NCBI GenBank assembly: GCA_020284085.1
Contig: JACEVL010000147.1
Location: 1,003,501 to 1,067,500, forward strand
Length of the DNA: 64,000 nt
Source: Aporrectodea caliginosa
Taxonomy: Eukaryota > Annelida > Clitellata > Crassiclitellata > Lumbricidae
Reading direction: 5' to 3'
Of the stretch, positions 22,801 through 43,316 are shown one piece after another. The notes under the pieces were generated by a model. It was given only the letters and a program-made list of their open reading frames with translations. It was not told the origin of the DNA and did not search any database. The stretch's first letter is position 1; each line of letters starts with the position of its first letter. A program made the translations under genes and the position numbers.

Positions 22801-24283
22801 TAGACCTGGGAGTCACTTTGGTCACCCAATCTGACCCCACTTGACCCTAAAGTGACTTGAGGTCGACTTGAGGTCGACAACTTGGAGTCAAAACGACTTG
22901 ACCCGACTTGGCAGAAAAACAACCAACTTCCGACTTAAAGTCGACTTCTGACATGGTAATTACGATTACGTACGGCTAATAATACAAAAATGTCATGGCA
23001 AGCATTAATTTCTTATACTAATGGGTAATGAGATCTCAACACCTGATGAATAAAATTGCTTATTAGGCCTATTTTAAGCTGTTTGTGTTTGTTCTTGAAC
23101 AATTTTGTAATGCTTTAATGGGTTAACATAAGAATCTGCAGCGGACCGCGGACTGGTTGCACTGAATGGCGTGTTATAATGACACAGTTTAATACTGTTG
23201 TCATAATTATGTGGCCACTAACGTCATTCAAATAGTAATGCAAGCGTATCATCCCACAGTACTACCACTCACCGACAATAAAGTCGATCATTGTCTAATA
23301 CAACAATTTTTCCGTCTGCAAACGACTAATGCAGTGCACCAAATTAGCGCAAAACGATCGATTGATTAGTATGCGATCCGGGTTTCTTTGGGTCGAATTC
23401 ACAGACGACTAAAAGTTAATTGATTTGCGCGCGTTCAGCTCTTGAAAAGGCAGACGTGCTAACATTTTTATTAACATTTCGATTCACCAGTTTTATTAAA
23501 CGTACTTGTGACGCTTTAACATAATAATTTGTAATAACTCATGATAATTATAGATAAATTGACACCGATAAAAATAAGTAGGCCTAAGTTAAGTAGCTGT
23601 TTATTTCAACCGCCGCAACAGGCGTCGATAATACAAAATAATATCGCAGTACCGTTCTGCGTTTTTTAATATTTCTTCTTACTCTTTCAAATTAGATGAC
23701 AATCAACTTTTATCTTCAACACTTCTATTCAGTGTGCATCGTCAACATAAATCAACTATATTTCTTAACACTTACCTCTCAATATACAGCTCTATCTACT
23801 GTATTAAGACAACTGCATTATTCAAATCGACTGTAATCAGCCATTTCTAACCTTTCCCGCGCTATTAGCACGTGCTCAGTACGAGCTATATTCAGTCAAT
23901 GTTTACATAAGACAAGCGGCGCTGACCGCCCGCTCAACTAGATCATGTTTATACATAATATATAGCCTATATAGGCCTACAGGTGTATTGTCATGACACA
24001 ACCCTAACACACAATAGGTCTTAAAAACGTTTGTTCACACTAAAACAGTATACAACTGCTTAAACGCCATCGTGGCCTCACGATCATTAGTGTGGCGAGA
24101 TAAATTTAGATTTGTTTGTGTCCCAAGTCGGTTTAAGTCTAATTTGTGTAGAAAACAACTTGAGGTGACTTTTCTGTACAAATTCGACTTGGGGGTCAGT
24201 TGCGCTAAGCAGAAACGACTCGACTCGACTTGGGATGCCCAAGTCGACTGGGGTCGACTTATTGGGGTCGACTTCCAGGTCTA
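22801..24283 (+). mobile_element. Non-autonomous TIR element (GACCTGG ends, TA target), left copy
   Basis: It begins TAGACCTGGGAGTC and ends GACTTCCAGGTCTA, so it has short inverted termini (GACCTGG) flanked by TA. The subterminal regions are packed with GTCGACTT and AAGTCGAC words. No coding capacity is visible. A TA target suggests a Tc1/mariner-type mobiliser, which is inference. Confidence 0.7.
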
Positions 24284-24489
24284 ACTGCTATACAATGAAA
24301 AGTTTTGCTCGAAAAATAAGTTGTTCGCTACCTGTACACAATAAACATATTAAAAAAATTTAAGACCACTGAAGCACTGTAGTCTAATCGGTAACTTGCT
24401 ATGTGTTGACTTAACAATTCCGGCTCTGAACCTGCTTAGAAGACACAATGTATCAACCAGGGATGGGTGTTCGGGATTTCTAACATTCA

Positions 24490-24880
24490 TTAAATAGAAA
24501 TAGCTTTAGTTCGCATAATGAGTAGAATTAGCATTGCACTTATTTGCGTTAAGGTGTCATAGGAGCTGTGGGAGCAAAAAATATTTGTGTCGTCTGCAAA
24601 TAAAATAAAGAAGAGAATGTCAGATACATTGGGTAGGTCGTTAATAAATAGGAGAAATAGTAGGGAGCCTAAGTTCGATCCCTGTGGTACACCATGCTTA
24701 ACAGTTCTTAGTTCTGAAACGGCACCATTACAAGTAACATATTGGAGTCGATTCTCAAAGTAGCTAGTAAACCAATCTAATTGGACTCCTCTGATTCCAT
24801 ATGTGGATAATTTGTGAAGAAGAATATCGTGATTTACGGTGTCAAATGCTTTTGCCAAATCCAGGAATATACCTATAGAA
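24490..24880 (-). mobile_element. LINE reverse-transcriptase fragment (left)
   Basis: The open frame reads AKAFDTVNHDILLHKLSTYG, then WFTSYFENR, then KHGVPQGSNLGSLLFLLFIN and FADDTNIF. It therefore contains RT motifs with the VPQG and FADD signatures of a Jockey/CR1/Rex-like non-LTR element. A mirrored copy of its 3' half lies at 25367-25605 on the plus strand. Confidence 0.88.
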
Positions 24881-25009
24881 AATTCATTTACCTGTAGCCT
24901 ATAGGTTTGTGCATGGTGGAGATTTTTTAACCTGTGCTATAGGTTAAAAACTTTTTTTGAACCTTCTAGGTTGGCGATTTGGACCTAGGATTAGGTGTTT
25001 TGAGCCAGC

Positions 25010-25235
25010 TAGCAGCATTTCTTACTACTGACATGGTTGACCATGACATTCTGCTGCAACGCCTCGTGACCTCATTTGGTATCAGAGGCCTTCCTCATCT
25101 CCATTTGTGGTGACTCTAGAACTCCCTTGGTCTTGGTCAAATATGGTGTTCCTCAGGGCTCTGTCCTGGTTCCTCTCCTCTACCTCTTATGTATGCACGG
25201 CCGATATTCCAGCCATATTCTCTAAACACTCGTCA
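25010..25235 (+). mobile_element. Second LINE reverse-transcriptase fragment in the spacer
   Basis: Plus-strand translation gives TTDMVDHDILLQRLVTSFG, then YGVPQGSVL, in more than one frame. It is RT sequence of a different copy or family from the flanking fragment, and faces it head to head. Confidence 0.65.
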
Positions 25236-25366
25236 ACTGGTAGACCTGGGAGTCGACCCCAATAAGTCGACCCCAGTCGACTTGGGCATCCCAAGTCGAG
25301 TCGAGTCGTTTCTGCTTAGCTAAGCAATAATAGTCACAAAGTGACTATTATAAAGGAGCCTAACCC

Positions 25367-25605
25367 TCAGAACTAAGAACTGTTAAGCATGGTGTACCAC
25401 AGGGATCGAACTTAGGCTCCCTACTATTTCTCCTATTTATTAACGACCTACCCAATGTATCTGACATTCTCTTCTTTATTTTATTTGCAGACGACACAAA
25501 TATTTTTTGCTCCCACAGCTCCTATGACACCTTAACGCAAATAAGTGCAATGCTAATTCTACTCATTATGCGAACTAAAGCTATTTCTATTTAATGAATG
25601 TTAGA
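25367..25605 (+). mobile_element. LINE reverse-transcriptase fragment (right, mirrored)
   Basis: It is the reverse-complement copy of 24490-24717, carrying VPQG and FADD on the plus strand. Confidence 0.85.
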
Positions 25606-25800
25606 AATCCCGAACACCCATCCCTGGTTGATACATTGTGTCTTCTAAGCAGGTTCAGAGCCGGAATTGTTAAGTCAACACATAGCAAGTTACCGATTAG
25701 ACTACAGTGCTTCAGTGGTCTTAAATTTTTTAAATATGTTTATTGTGTACAGGTAGCGAACAACTTATTTTTCGAGCAAAACTTTTCATTGTATAGCAGT

Positions 25801-27294
25801 TAGACCTGGAAGTCGACCCCAATAAGTCGACCCCAGTCGACTTGGGCATCCCAAGTCGAGTCGAGTCGTTTCTGCTTAGCGCAACTGACCCCCAAGTCGA
25901 ATTTGTACAGAAAAGTCACCTCAAGTTGTTTTCTACACAAAGTAAGTCGACTTAAACCGACTTGGGACACAAACAAATCTAAATTTATCTCGCCACACTA
26001 ATGATCGTGAGGCCACGATGGCGTTTAAGCAGTTGTATACTGTTTTTAGTGTGAACAAACGTTTTTAAGACCTATTGTGTGTTAGGGTTGTGTCATGACA
26101 ATACACCTGTAGGCCTATATAGGCTATATATTATGTATAAACATGATCTAGTTGAGCGGGCGGTCAGCGCCGCTTGTCTTATGTAAACATTGACTGAATA
26201 TAGCTCGTACTGAGCACGTGCTAATAGCGCGGGAAAGGTTAGAAATGGCTGATTACAGTCGATTTGAATAATGCAGTTGTCTTAATACAGTAGATAGAGC
26301 TGTATATTGAGAGTGAAGTGTTAAGAAATATAGTTGATTTATGTTGACGATGCACACTGAATAGAAGTGTTGAAGATAAAAGTTGATTGTCATCTAATTT
26401 GAAAGAGTAAGAAGAAATATTAAAAAACGCAGAACGGTACTGCGATATTATTTTGTATTATCGACGCCTGTTGCGGCGGTTGAAATAAACAGCTACTTAA
26501 CTTAGGCCTACTTATTTTTATCGGTGTCAATTTATCTATAATTATCATGAGTTATTACAAATTATTATGTTAAAGCGTCACAAGTACGTTTAATAAAACT
26601 GGTGAATCGAAATGTTAATAAAAATGTTAGCACGTCTGCCTTTTCAAGAGCTGAACGCGCGCAAATCAATTAACTTTTAGTCGTCTGTGAATTCGACCCA
26701 AAGAAACCCGGATCGCATACTAATCAATCGATCGTTTTGCGCTAATTTGGTGCACTGCATTAGTCGTTTGCAGACGGAAAAATTGTTGTATTAGACAATG
26801 ATCGACTTTATTGTCGGTGAGTGGTAGTACTGTGGGATGATACGCTTGCATTGCTATTTGAATGACGTTAGTGGCCACATAATTATGACAACAGTATTAA
26901 ACTGTGTCATTATAACACGCCATTCAGTGCAACCAGTCCGCGGTCCGCTGCAGATTCTTCTGTTAACCCATTAAAGCATTACAAAATTGTTCAAGAACAA
27001 ACACAAACAGCTTAAAATAGGCCTAATAAGCAATTTTATTCATCAGGTGTTGAGATCTCATTACCCATTAGTAGGCCTATAAGAAATTAATGCTTGCCAT
27101 GACATTTTTTGTATTATTAGCCGTACGTAATCGTAATTACCATGTCAGAAGTCGACTTTAAGTCGGAAGTTGGTTGTTTTTCTGCCAAGTCGGGTCAAGT
27201 CGTTTTGACTCAAGTTGTCGACTTCAAGTCGACCTCAAGTCACTTTAGGGTCAAGTGGGGTCAGATTGGGTGACCAAAGTGACTCCCAGGTCTA
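25801..27294 (-). mobile_element. Non-autonomous TIR element (GACCTGG ends, TA target), right copy
   Basis: It is the inverted copy of the element at 22801-24283, about 1,494 bp long, with the same GTCGACTT-rich ends. It differs by small indels, including a 6-bp GGCCTA insertion at 27072-27079. Confidence 0.7.
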
Positions 27295-29900
27295 GCTGCG
27301 TGAAGATGTTAGTTTCTCATTGTTTCCTTGAAAACGTCGTCCATTGATGTTATTTATATACCGGACGGGAAAAACAATTTGGCTCTCTCCTTACACACCC
27401 TAAAAATGTCGTTTATTGATGTAATTTAAGTACGGGACGGGAAAACAATAATGGTCTTAGCGCTGTTTTTAAACACCTTTAAAGCGCTTCAACCGTTGCT
27501 ATATTAGGCATCGACGCGAATGTTGACTAATCATTTAATTTAAACTTCCTGTTAACTCATCAATAATGAGAATCGTGGACACGGCTGGGCCGTAGGGTAC
27601 TTTAAAAATAACGAAACAATTCAAAGATCAGTTTGCAAATGGCATTCGAAGTTATAACCATCTAACGCCGTTGTTAATTTCATATTATTCTTTACAGCCT
27701 CCTTGCTCTGTCGAATTATGATGTCTGATTGTGATCCCACTCAAAGTTACCATCCACAGAAATCTTGGACGTTATGAAAACGGCGCTATATAAGTCATTA
27801 GATTAGATTACATTAGAACTGCACTGTGCAGTGAAAATGAATTCATAGCGTACTAACGACACCATTTAAGACTGTCAAAACACCACACAACAATGTAATT
27901 ATTCCTCATTGTTTAACGAAATCAATAATACAGTTTAAACCGTCTGTGATACATGTAATGTGTTATGTGATGCAAATTCAGCAATATTTAGCAACAAATT
28001 AAGACAAAGCTACTGAGCAAATTTTTTATAATCCAATTCGCTGTCACTTTTGGAAAGTCCGGTAAAAATTAGTCGGTAGATTTTACAGTATTAAAAATAT
28101 CAACAATCCATCTACAATATTCCAAGATCTTGGGACAAATCCCATGGAGTGGGAGCACTCACACCGAACTTACGTTTACCTCAAAGGGCTCACATATGCA
28201 TTTCCTTTTTAACGACTAGCTGTGTGGTAACAACGACCATTAGCGTCGCCCTCCTTCTTTATCAAGGCTTGGGACTGACACTGTCAGAAAGCGAACAGTG
28301 GCGGAGTTAGGCTCACATAATGAAGCTGTCAGATAGCATCACTTAACACCGTTTTAAAGGTGTCTAAAGGTAGGTAGAGCTTTTCTGTTTAAGGCTACTG
28401 TGTTATTAACCGATATGATAACTGCCGCCCCCTTCTTTTTCCATGCTTGTGACTAACACTATCAGATTAGAGAAGTGACAGAATGTCTAAAGAAAGCTTT
28501 CTAATAGAGAAATCTCCAATGGACGATGTGAGGAATCGAACCTTGGTCTTAGCGACCAGAGGTCTTGGTCCTAGACATGGCGGTCTTGGTCTCGGTCTTG
28601 GACCATGCGGTCTTGGTCTCGGTCAGGGGGAATAAGGGGCTTAGCCCCCAGTAACTGTGGCTCAGCCCCCCCCCCCCAACCTGAACTCCTGGCGGCTCCA
28701 CTGTCTACACCTATAGCCAGAAATTCAATTTTAGCTCTATAACCCGTGCTATAAAGAAATGCTGTAATATCTATTATATTGCCTGTATAAATTAGTACAG
28801 GACGGATGACACACAAAGGCAAACCTAATATCAAGCCTCGATTGCCGAGTTAGAGACATAGGCCTACAATATGAATGCAATTCCTCAGACGCTTCTTCAC
28901 AACTGAAAGCATTCGGCCCTAATGCTCGGCAGTCTAACACGTCTCGTCTAATCTTTCCCATAGCTCCAGCTCCTAAAATCATCCTCAGTACCGGTCTGTT
29001 TGACGTGATTTTCAACATACGTAGGCCTAGGTCTAACCGATCTTATCGACTTTTAGTTTTAACAGTGTCCTGTAGCTACGGCTGGTCTTTTGACCTTCAT
29101 AATCGTAAACTGTCAAAAAAAACGCTAAGGCCATATCTCACACCAAAGTGGGAAATAAATAACACACAATGGTCGTCAGCCAAATTTTATAAACTTGTAA
29201 AGGAGTTGCATCACGTAATTACATCCAACTTTCCCACTGCCACTGCATGGTTATAATATGAAACTCTTACAGTAATGAAGAGCACTTGAAGAAGTTCTTA
29301 AGACTATTCCCAGGAGCGTCATTTCAGTTTTTCAGAGGGGAGGGGGAAACTGTATCTGGGCATAAAAAGTTTGATGAACCTGGGTTTAATGCTGACACAC
29401 GCTTTAGAACTCTACAGCTGAGTGAGCTGACTGTAACTCGATCATCGAGTTCAGAAATAAAGTTGTCTACAAGCGAAAAAAGGATTACAGTGAGCATTCA
29501 ATCATCACTAGTTTGAGTTGTTTCTTACTATTTTTTTAATTTTCTGCTGTCCTAGATTTTGAGTGACGAATAAAGATGCATAATTAATATCGTTTCATCA
29601 AATCCACTGACATTAATATAAATAGTTGTTTTTCCATCAAATTCAGAGGGGCAAATGCCCCACTGCCGCCACCCCCCAAAATGACGTCCCTGACTATTGC
29701 ACACATATTTTAAAATACATTCTGAAGACTGCATACCTTTAGGCAAATTCAGTCACATAATGTGGGACTCAGAAATGGCAACATTCACTATGACCCAATT
29801 TTCCAGTTTTACAAAGCCAAGAAATAGCCCAAGCAATGTTTAACAATAAATCTGTAACAATGTTCTGCCAGTGTTACATACATAGTCAGTTAATTGTGCG
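27295..29900. other. Gene-poor interval between the inverted repeat and SELENOO
   Basis: No host gene is recognised. It contains short duplicated blocks (CCGGACGGGAAAA at about 27360 and a similar copy at about 27435), a GGTCTTGGTCTCGGTC repeat, a C homopolymer and two TAGGCCTA octamers (28859, 29022). The SELENOO 3' UTR extends into its right end. Confidence 0.5.
28545..28680. repeat. GGTCTTGGTCTCGGTC repeat and poly-C run
   Basis: Several copies of GCGGTCTTGGTCTCGGTC-like sequence are followed by a run of about a dozen C (28666-28677). Confidence 0.7.
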
Positions 29901-29939
29901 TTTAACAGTTATCTGGAGGTCAAATGTCAAGACATCTAC

Positions 29940-30012
29940 TGAAGGTTCGTAAATCAGATGACAACTCCTCATTTGAGGTTTAAGCTGCCACCATCATAAA
30001 TGGCTTCCATGG
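29940..30012 (-). promoter_or_regulatory. SECIS element, form II, in the SELENOO 3' UTR
   Basis: On the minus strand the core 5' ATGAT (plus 29993-29997) pairs across a helix with 3' TGAT (plus 29953-29956), giving the non-Watson-Crick quartet. The helix GGTGGCAGCT / AGTTGTCATC forms ten consecutive pairs including G-U wobbles. The apical part has an unpaired AAA and then a mini-stem CCTC / GAGG, which makes it form II. It starts 163 bases downstream of the SELENOO stop codon. This element directs Sec insertion at the UGA. Confidence 0.93.
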
Positions 30013-30159
30013 CCTTAGCTGCCAATACAACCACTGAACCAAAGACGACTTGTTAGCCTGGGGTGTCTCTGCATAGCTTATCCATATACACCTGATAGTC
30101 AGAGCAAAAGCTCTCACTAGGTTAATGCAAGGACAAGCTCACAGAGTTGAACCAGGCAC

Positions 30160-39297
<9,138 letters not shown>

Positions 39298-39756
39298 GTG
39301 CAATTTACTGATTTTAATGTTACGATCTATTCTGTTATTACAACGTGCAATTAGTTAATAAGTTCACTGTGACCGAAATTCTCCCAGGCAGTCAATGCAA
39401 CGCGCTCACCCGTGACCTACTTATGTAAGAGGTCGTCTCACTTTCTCTGGCGCCTACCAAAAGATTTTAACAGGGCTGTTAAAATCTTTGCGCCTACCTA
39501 GAAATGCATCGACGTATTAAACATAGATGGAATAACCTGTAAATGTAAAGTTTCTGGACTTTGCTGTCCATAAAGATAATCATATTTGCAAAGTAGGCAT
39601 TTCGGCAGTGCCATTTAGAAAACTAAGTTTAATTAAGGAAATCAGTTTCTGTCTCACAATTACTTTCATAGGAAATAATAATTATACACAAGTTTCGAAA
39701 TTAATACGATTTCCCATAAAATTATTTAAATTCAACGGTATTCTTTATTATTCTTT

Positions 39757-39787
<31 letters not shown>

Positions 39788-40348
39788 GTATACGTTATTG
39801 CTGTTGTTGTTGCCGCTGCTGCTGCTATGAAGAACGCCATCATTGCTTTTATTATCTGTAAAATTAATTATTATTATTTAATTGATTTTATTGCTGATCT
39901 TTCTTTTTACTATAACCTTAATCTCATATATTCATAGATGTCTGGTTTATTTTATTTTATGATATTTTTTACATTTGTGATTAATTTTGTGATTTAATAC
40001 TCTATGTGAGACTTTACCGTTCTTCGCATCAAGAGGAAGTTTGGAGATCGTGCTTTTGCTGTCTCTGGACCCAGAGAATGGAACAGTCTCCCAGCTACTA
40101 TCCGTCAATGTTCATCCTAGGACTAATATGGAAAGGATAAGAAACAGCAACGTGTCAACCAATCAGAGATCGTCTTTTCCGATGCATCGCCGGCGATGTC
40201 TGTGATCGTCTATTTTTAGATGAGTGACATCCGGGTACTTAGCAGGATAGCTTCGAACCGAGAAAAAGTAAACACCGCGAACTGTAACGACGGTTTTAAT
40301 ACAATTTATACAAACAAATAAATAGACTGAAGTTAAGTCACAGAGAGG
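39298..40348. other. Interval between SELENOO and the THAP gene
   Basis: It contains the SELENOO 5' region, a (GTT)n microsatellite (39757-39800) and a LINE C-terminal remnant at 40010-40120 (plus strand: FGDRAFAVSGPREWNSLPAT). SELENOO (minus) and the THAP gene (plus) are divergent. No clear core promoter motif is seen. Confidence 0.5.
39757..39800. repeat. (GTT)n microsatellite
   Basis: About nine to ten GTT units, followed by related GCTGTTGTT and GCTGCTGCT runs. Confidence 0.8.
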
Positions 40349-41385
40349 ATGCCCAAACCCTGCAGCTATGGACTCTGCAAGAATGTGCAAGGTCGTTCGG
40401 GCTGTCGATTTTTCCAGTTTCCGTCATTGCGTAGAGACCCGGAACGGAGACGGCTGTGGGCTGTACGGTGCAAGAGAAAAACTGCGGACGGAACGACATG
40501 GGAGCCAAATCCGAATACAGAATATGTCTACGTGTGTTCGGACCATTTCATTACAGGTTGGTGTGTTGTCATTCTAATACCTATGGATTTCAGAAAGTCC
40601 TAGATTATGCTAACTACTTTTTTGTGATCTTGGCTTCTAACATCACAACCGATCTGGAATTAGATCGGGTGCGGGCCGAATCCCCGAAAGGAATTTCGGC
40701 CTGATCCCCGAAATTGATTTTCTAAGTTTGACCCGAATGAATATAATTAGCAAATAAACATGTGAATACGCAGTGTGTCAAGGCCACGCTAGGTCTATGT
40801 CATGTTTACAATTTAACTTTGAATAGCTCGGGCGCTTTCTATAAAACTGTTTTCGGGAAATCGGGCTTTTGTCTGTTTTCGTTTTCGGGCTGACCCCATT
40901 AGATCATATTAGTGCCTGTGGGCTCTTAAGCAGGAACTTCAATGACTCTTTAAGCGCACTAGTCCGCAATTTGGTTTGTCTTGGCTTCCTAGCCAAATCT
41001 TTACCCACCTTTGAAAAAGCTAACCAAGACCTCTTTGGAAACAACTGAAACAATCCTGACCCGTGGGAGGAATTAATTGAAGACTGAAGGAGATATAGCC
41101 TCTAAGACCTACTACCCTATGCATTGCACTGGTCATAACGAGTGTTAGTAGCAAAGCCAGTTGGTAATTAACAAGAAAAAGAACAAGCAAGGACAATATC
41201 TACTCTTATGATAGGAGAACGTTACATTACAAATTCAAATTGCATTTATATTGATAATTGAAGTTGAACAATACTTTTTCAGGTGAACCGTGGAATTCTA
41301 AAACTCATCCAGATTATGCACCCAGTATCCTGTGTAGAACTGCAGACAGTCAAGAAACGCAAAAAGCAACCCAAGCTCTACAGAG
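40349..41385 (+). CDS. THAP-domain protein, two exons, probably P-element derived
   Basis: Exon 1 (40349-40556) starts MPKPCSYGLCKN and contains CRFFQFPSLRRDP, W and VYVCSDHF. This is a complete C2CH THAP zinc-binding DNA-binding domain (C-x4-C, then C-x2-H) with the family FPxxxxxxxxW pattern. Exon 2 (41283-41385) continues EPWNSKTHPDYAPSILC, the usual post-THAP segment. The ACAG|GTTGGT donor and TTTTCAG acceptor join in phase 1. Exon 2 ends at a GTCAGT donor in phase 2, but the next open frame (41520-42071) does not join in frame from the visible acceptors. The gene may therefore be incomplete, or may end in a short unrecognised exon. It probably belongs with the P-type transposase just downstream. 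Confidence 0.8.
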
Positions 41386-41519
41386 GTCAGTTCTGGCTTG
41401 ACAATTACATGTAACGAATGGGCAAGACACCCTTAAAGCCAATCAGATCACGTATTTCAATATTTGAGAAATATTTCTCTTCATTGTTTTTTTTTTTTGT
41501 ATTTCAGATATAGGTATAA

Positions 41520-42071
41520 ATGTACTCTGTGTTTATAACCGCAGACATAATAAATTATCATGTTAATGTGAAGAATTTGTTTGAGGGTCGAAATACACGA
41601 AACGCTAATCTCGATCCATTTACTGACAGTAATGACCCCCGGCTGTTGTGGATGGAAACAGAGTTTCTCGATTACTTTAATAACTGGAAAATTGCTGTTG
41701 ACACCAGGCCTGGCACATTTTCACCTAAAGAGAAACTGCAAATGCAGCTAAGTACACAGACATTGCATGGTTTGCAAATAACCAGCAAATCAATTGCAGC
41801 AATTGTGCGCATTGTTTTGGGTGCTGGGGCCCCATTTGTGTTGACTAATCATTTGAACCAAGACCCTCTGGAACAATTTTTTGGACACTGTCGCCACAAG
41901 GGTGGAGCTAATGACAACCCTACAGTTAGTGAAGCTTGCCATGCAATCAATACTATTCGAACTGTAAAGACACAAGCTTTACCAAGCAGTCGTGGAAATA
42001 CTAAGCCTATTCCACAGATTCTGGATATGACACCAGTCCCTAAGCGCTCTTCTCGTATTCAGTTAACCTAG
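41520..42071 (+). pseudogene. P-element-type transposase C-terminal region (THAP9-like)
   Basis: The open frame has RLLWMETEFLDYFNNWK, then TLHGLQITSKSIAAIVRIV and FVLTNHLNQDPLEQFFGHCR. These are signatures of the C-terminal domain of P-element/THAP9 transposases (GLxITxxS, LTxxLxQDPLExFFGxxR). The N-terminal and catalytic DDE parts are not found in the 130 bases upstream, so the enzyme looks truncated. Upstream in-frame stops are present. A 58-bp internal segment is repeated inverted at 42202-42259. Confidence 0.8.
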
Positions 42072-42259
42072 TACTTATACTGCATTTGGGAGGGGGTGGG
42101 GCAAAAACATAGTTGTATGTATGAATAGAAGTACTGGCTCAAAATTTCTCCTCTTAATTGTCTTGGAGCAGTGCTACTTATTAATGTATCTGTATATAAT
42201 TTCAAATGATTAGTCAACACAAATGGGGCCCCAGCACCCAAAACAATGCGCACAATTGC
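41799..42259. repeat. 58-bp inverted repeat of transposase coding sequence
   Basis: Positions 41799-41856 and 42202-42259 are exact reverse complements. The left copy lies inside the transposase frame (encoding AIVRIVLGAGAPFVLTNH). The right copy lies about 130 bp past its stop, at the edge of the tandem array. Confidence 0.9.
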
Positions 42260-42262
42260 ATT

Positions 42263-43316
42263 AACTGTAATATTATAATCTAAATCAAACAGAGTTGTCA
42301 TTTAAATTGATCAGAAATGCACTGATTGTCATTATAATGCAATTGATTATAATGAAGAATGTGATAGGAAAACATCGTTGATTGTATATTCACAAAGAAA
42401 TACACTGATTGTCATTATAATGCATTGATTATAATGAAGAATGTGATAGGAAAACATCGTTGATTGTATATTCACAAAGAAACAGTAATTTCAAATGCAA
42501 CTTTGACAAGTAGCCGTTAACTGTAATATTATAATGTAAATCAAACACAGTTGTCATTTAAATTGATCAGAAATGCACTGATTGTCATTATAATGCATTG
42601 ATTATAATGAAGACATCGTTGATTGTATATTCACAAAGAAACAGTAATTTCAAATGCAACTTTGACAAGTAGCCGTTAACTGTAATATTATAATCTAAAT
42701 CAAACAGAGTTGTCATTTAAATTGATCAGAAATGCACTGATTGTCATTATAATGCAATTGATTATAATGAAGAATGTGATAGGAAAACATCGTTGATTGT
42801 ATATTCACAAAGAAATACACTGATTGTCATTATAATGCATTGATTATAATGAAGAATGTGATAGGAAAACATCGTTGATTGTATATTCACAAAGAAATAC
42901 ACTGATTGTCATTATAATGCATTGATTATAATGAAGAATGTGATAGGAAAACATCGTTGATTGTATATTCACAAAGAAATACACTGATTGTCATTATAAT
43001 GCATTGATTATAATGAAGAATGTGATAGGAAAACATCGTTGATTGTATATTCACAAAGAAACAGTAATTTCAAATGCAACTTTGACAAGTAGCCGTTAAC
43101 TGTAATATTATAATGTAAATCAAACACAGTTGTCATTTAAATTGATCAGAAATGCACTGATTGTCATTATAATGCATTGATTATAATGAAGACATCGTTG
43201 ATTGTATATTCACAAAGAAACAGTAATTTCAAATGCAACTTTGACAAGTAGCCGTTAACTGTAATATTATAATGTAAATCAAACACAGTTGTCGTTTAAA
43301 TTGATCAGAAATGCAC
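42263..43316. repeat. AT-rich tandem array with an 82-bp subunit
   Basis: A subunit containing ACTGATTGTCATTATAATGC and ACATCGTTGATTGTATATTC repeats. Successive starts at 42816, 42898 and 42980 give an 82-bp period. A longer unit (TTGTCATTTAAATTGATCAG, AGTAGCCGTTAACTGTAATA) is interspersed, so there is higher-order structure. The array ends at the stop codon of the convergent C2H2 gene. Confidence 0.92.

Larger units (their letters stand above)
22801..27294. repeat. Large inverted repeat: 1.9-kb arms, 649-bp spacer
   Basis: The left arm is 22801-24717 and the right arm 25367-27294. They are reverse complements that match base for base over long stretches, with a few small indels. Each arm contains a 1.49-kb TIR element on the outside and a LINE RT fragment on the inside. 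The spacer 24718-25366 holds more of the left LINE fragment, a second, different RT fragment and a third copy of one element end (25241-25320). It may be a real inverted duplication or an assembly artefact. Confidence 0.9.

Noticed and set aside
28571..29018. Two minus-strand frames near 28.6-29.0 kb as genes
   Set aside because: They cross a simple GGTCTTGG repeat and a poly-C run, and no domain is visible.
39298..39303. Upstream TTG as the SELENOO start
   Set aside because: A non-ATG start is not needed. ATG at 39295-39297 gives a normal mitochondrial presequence.
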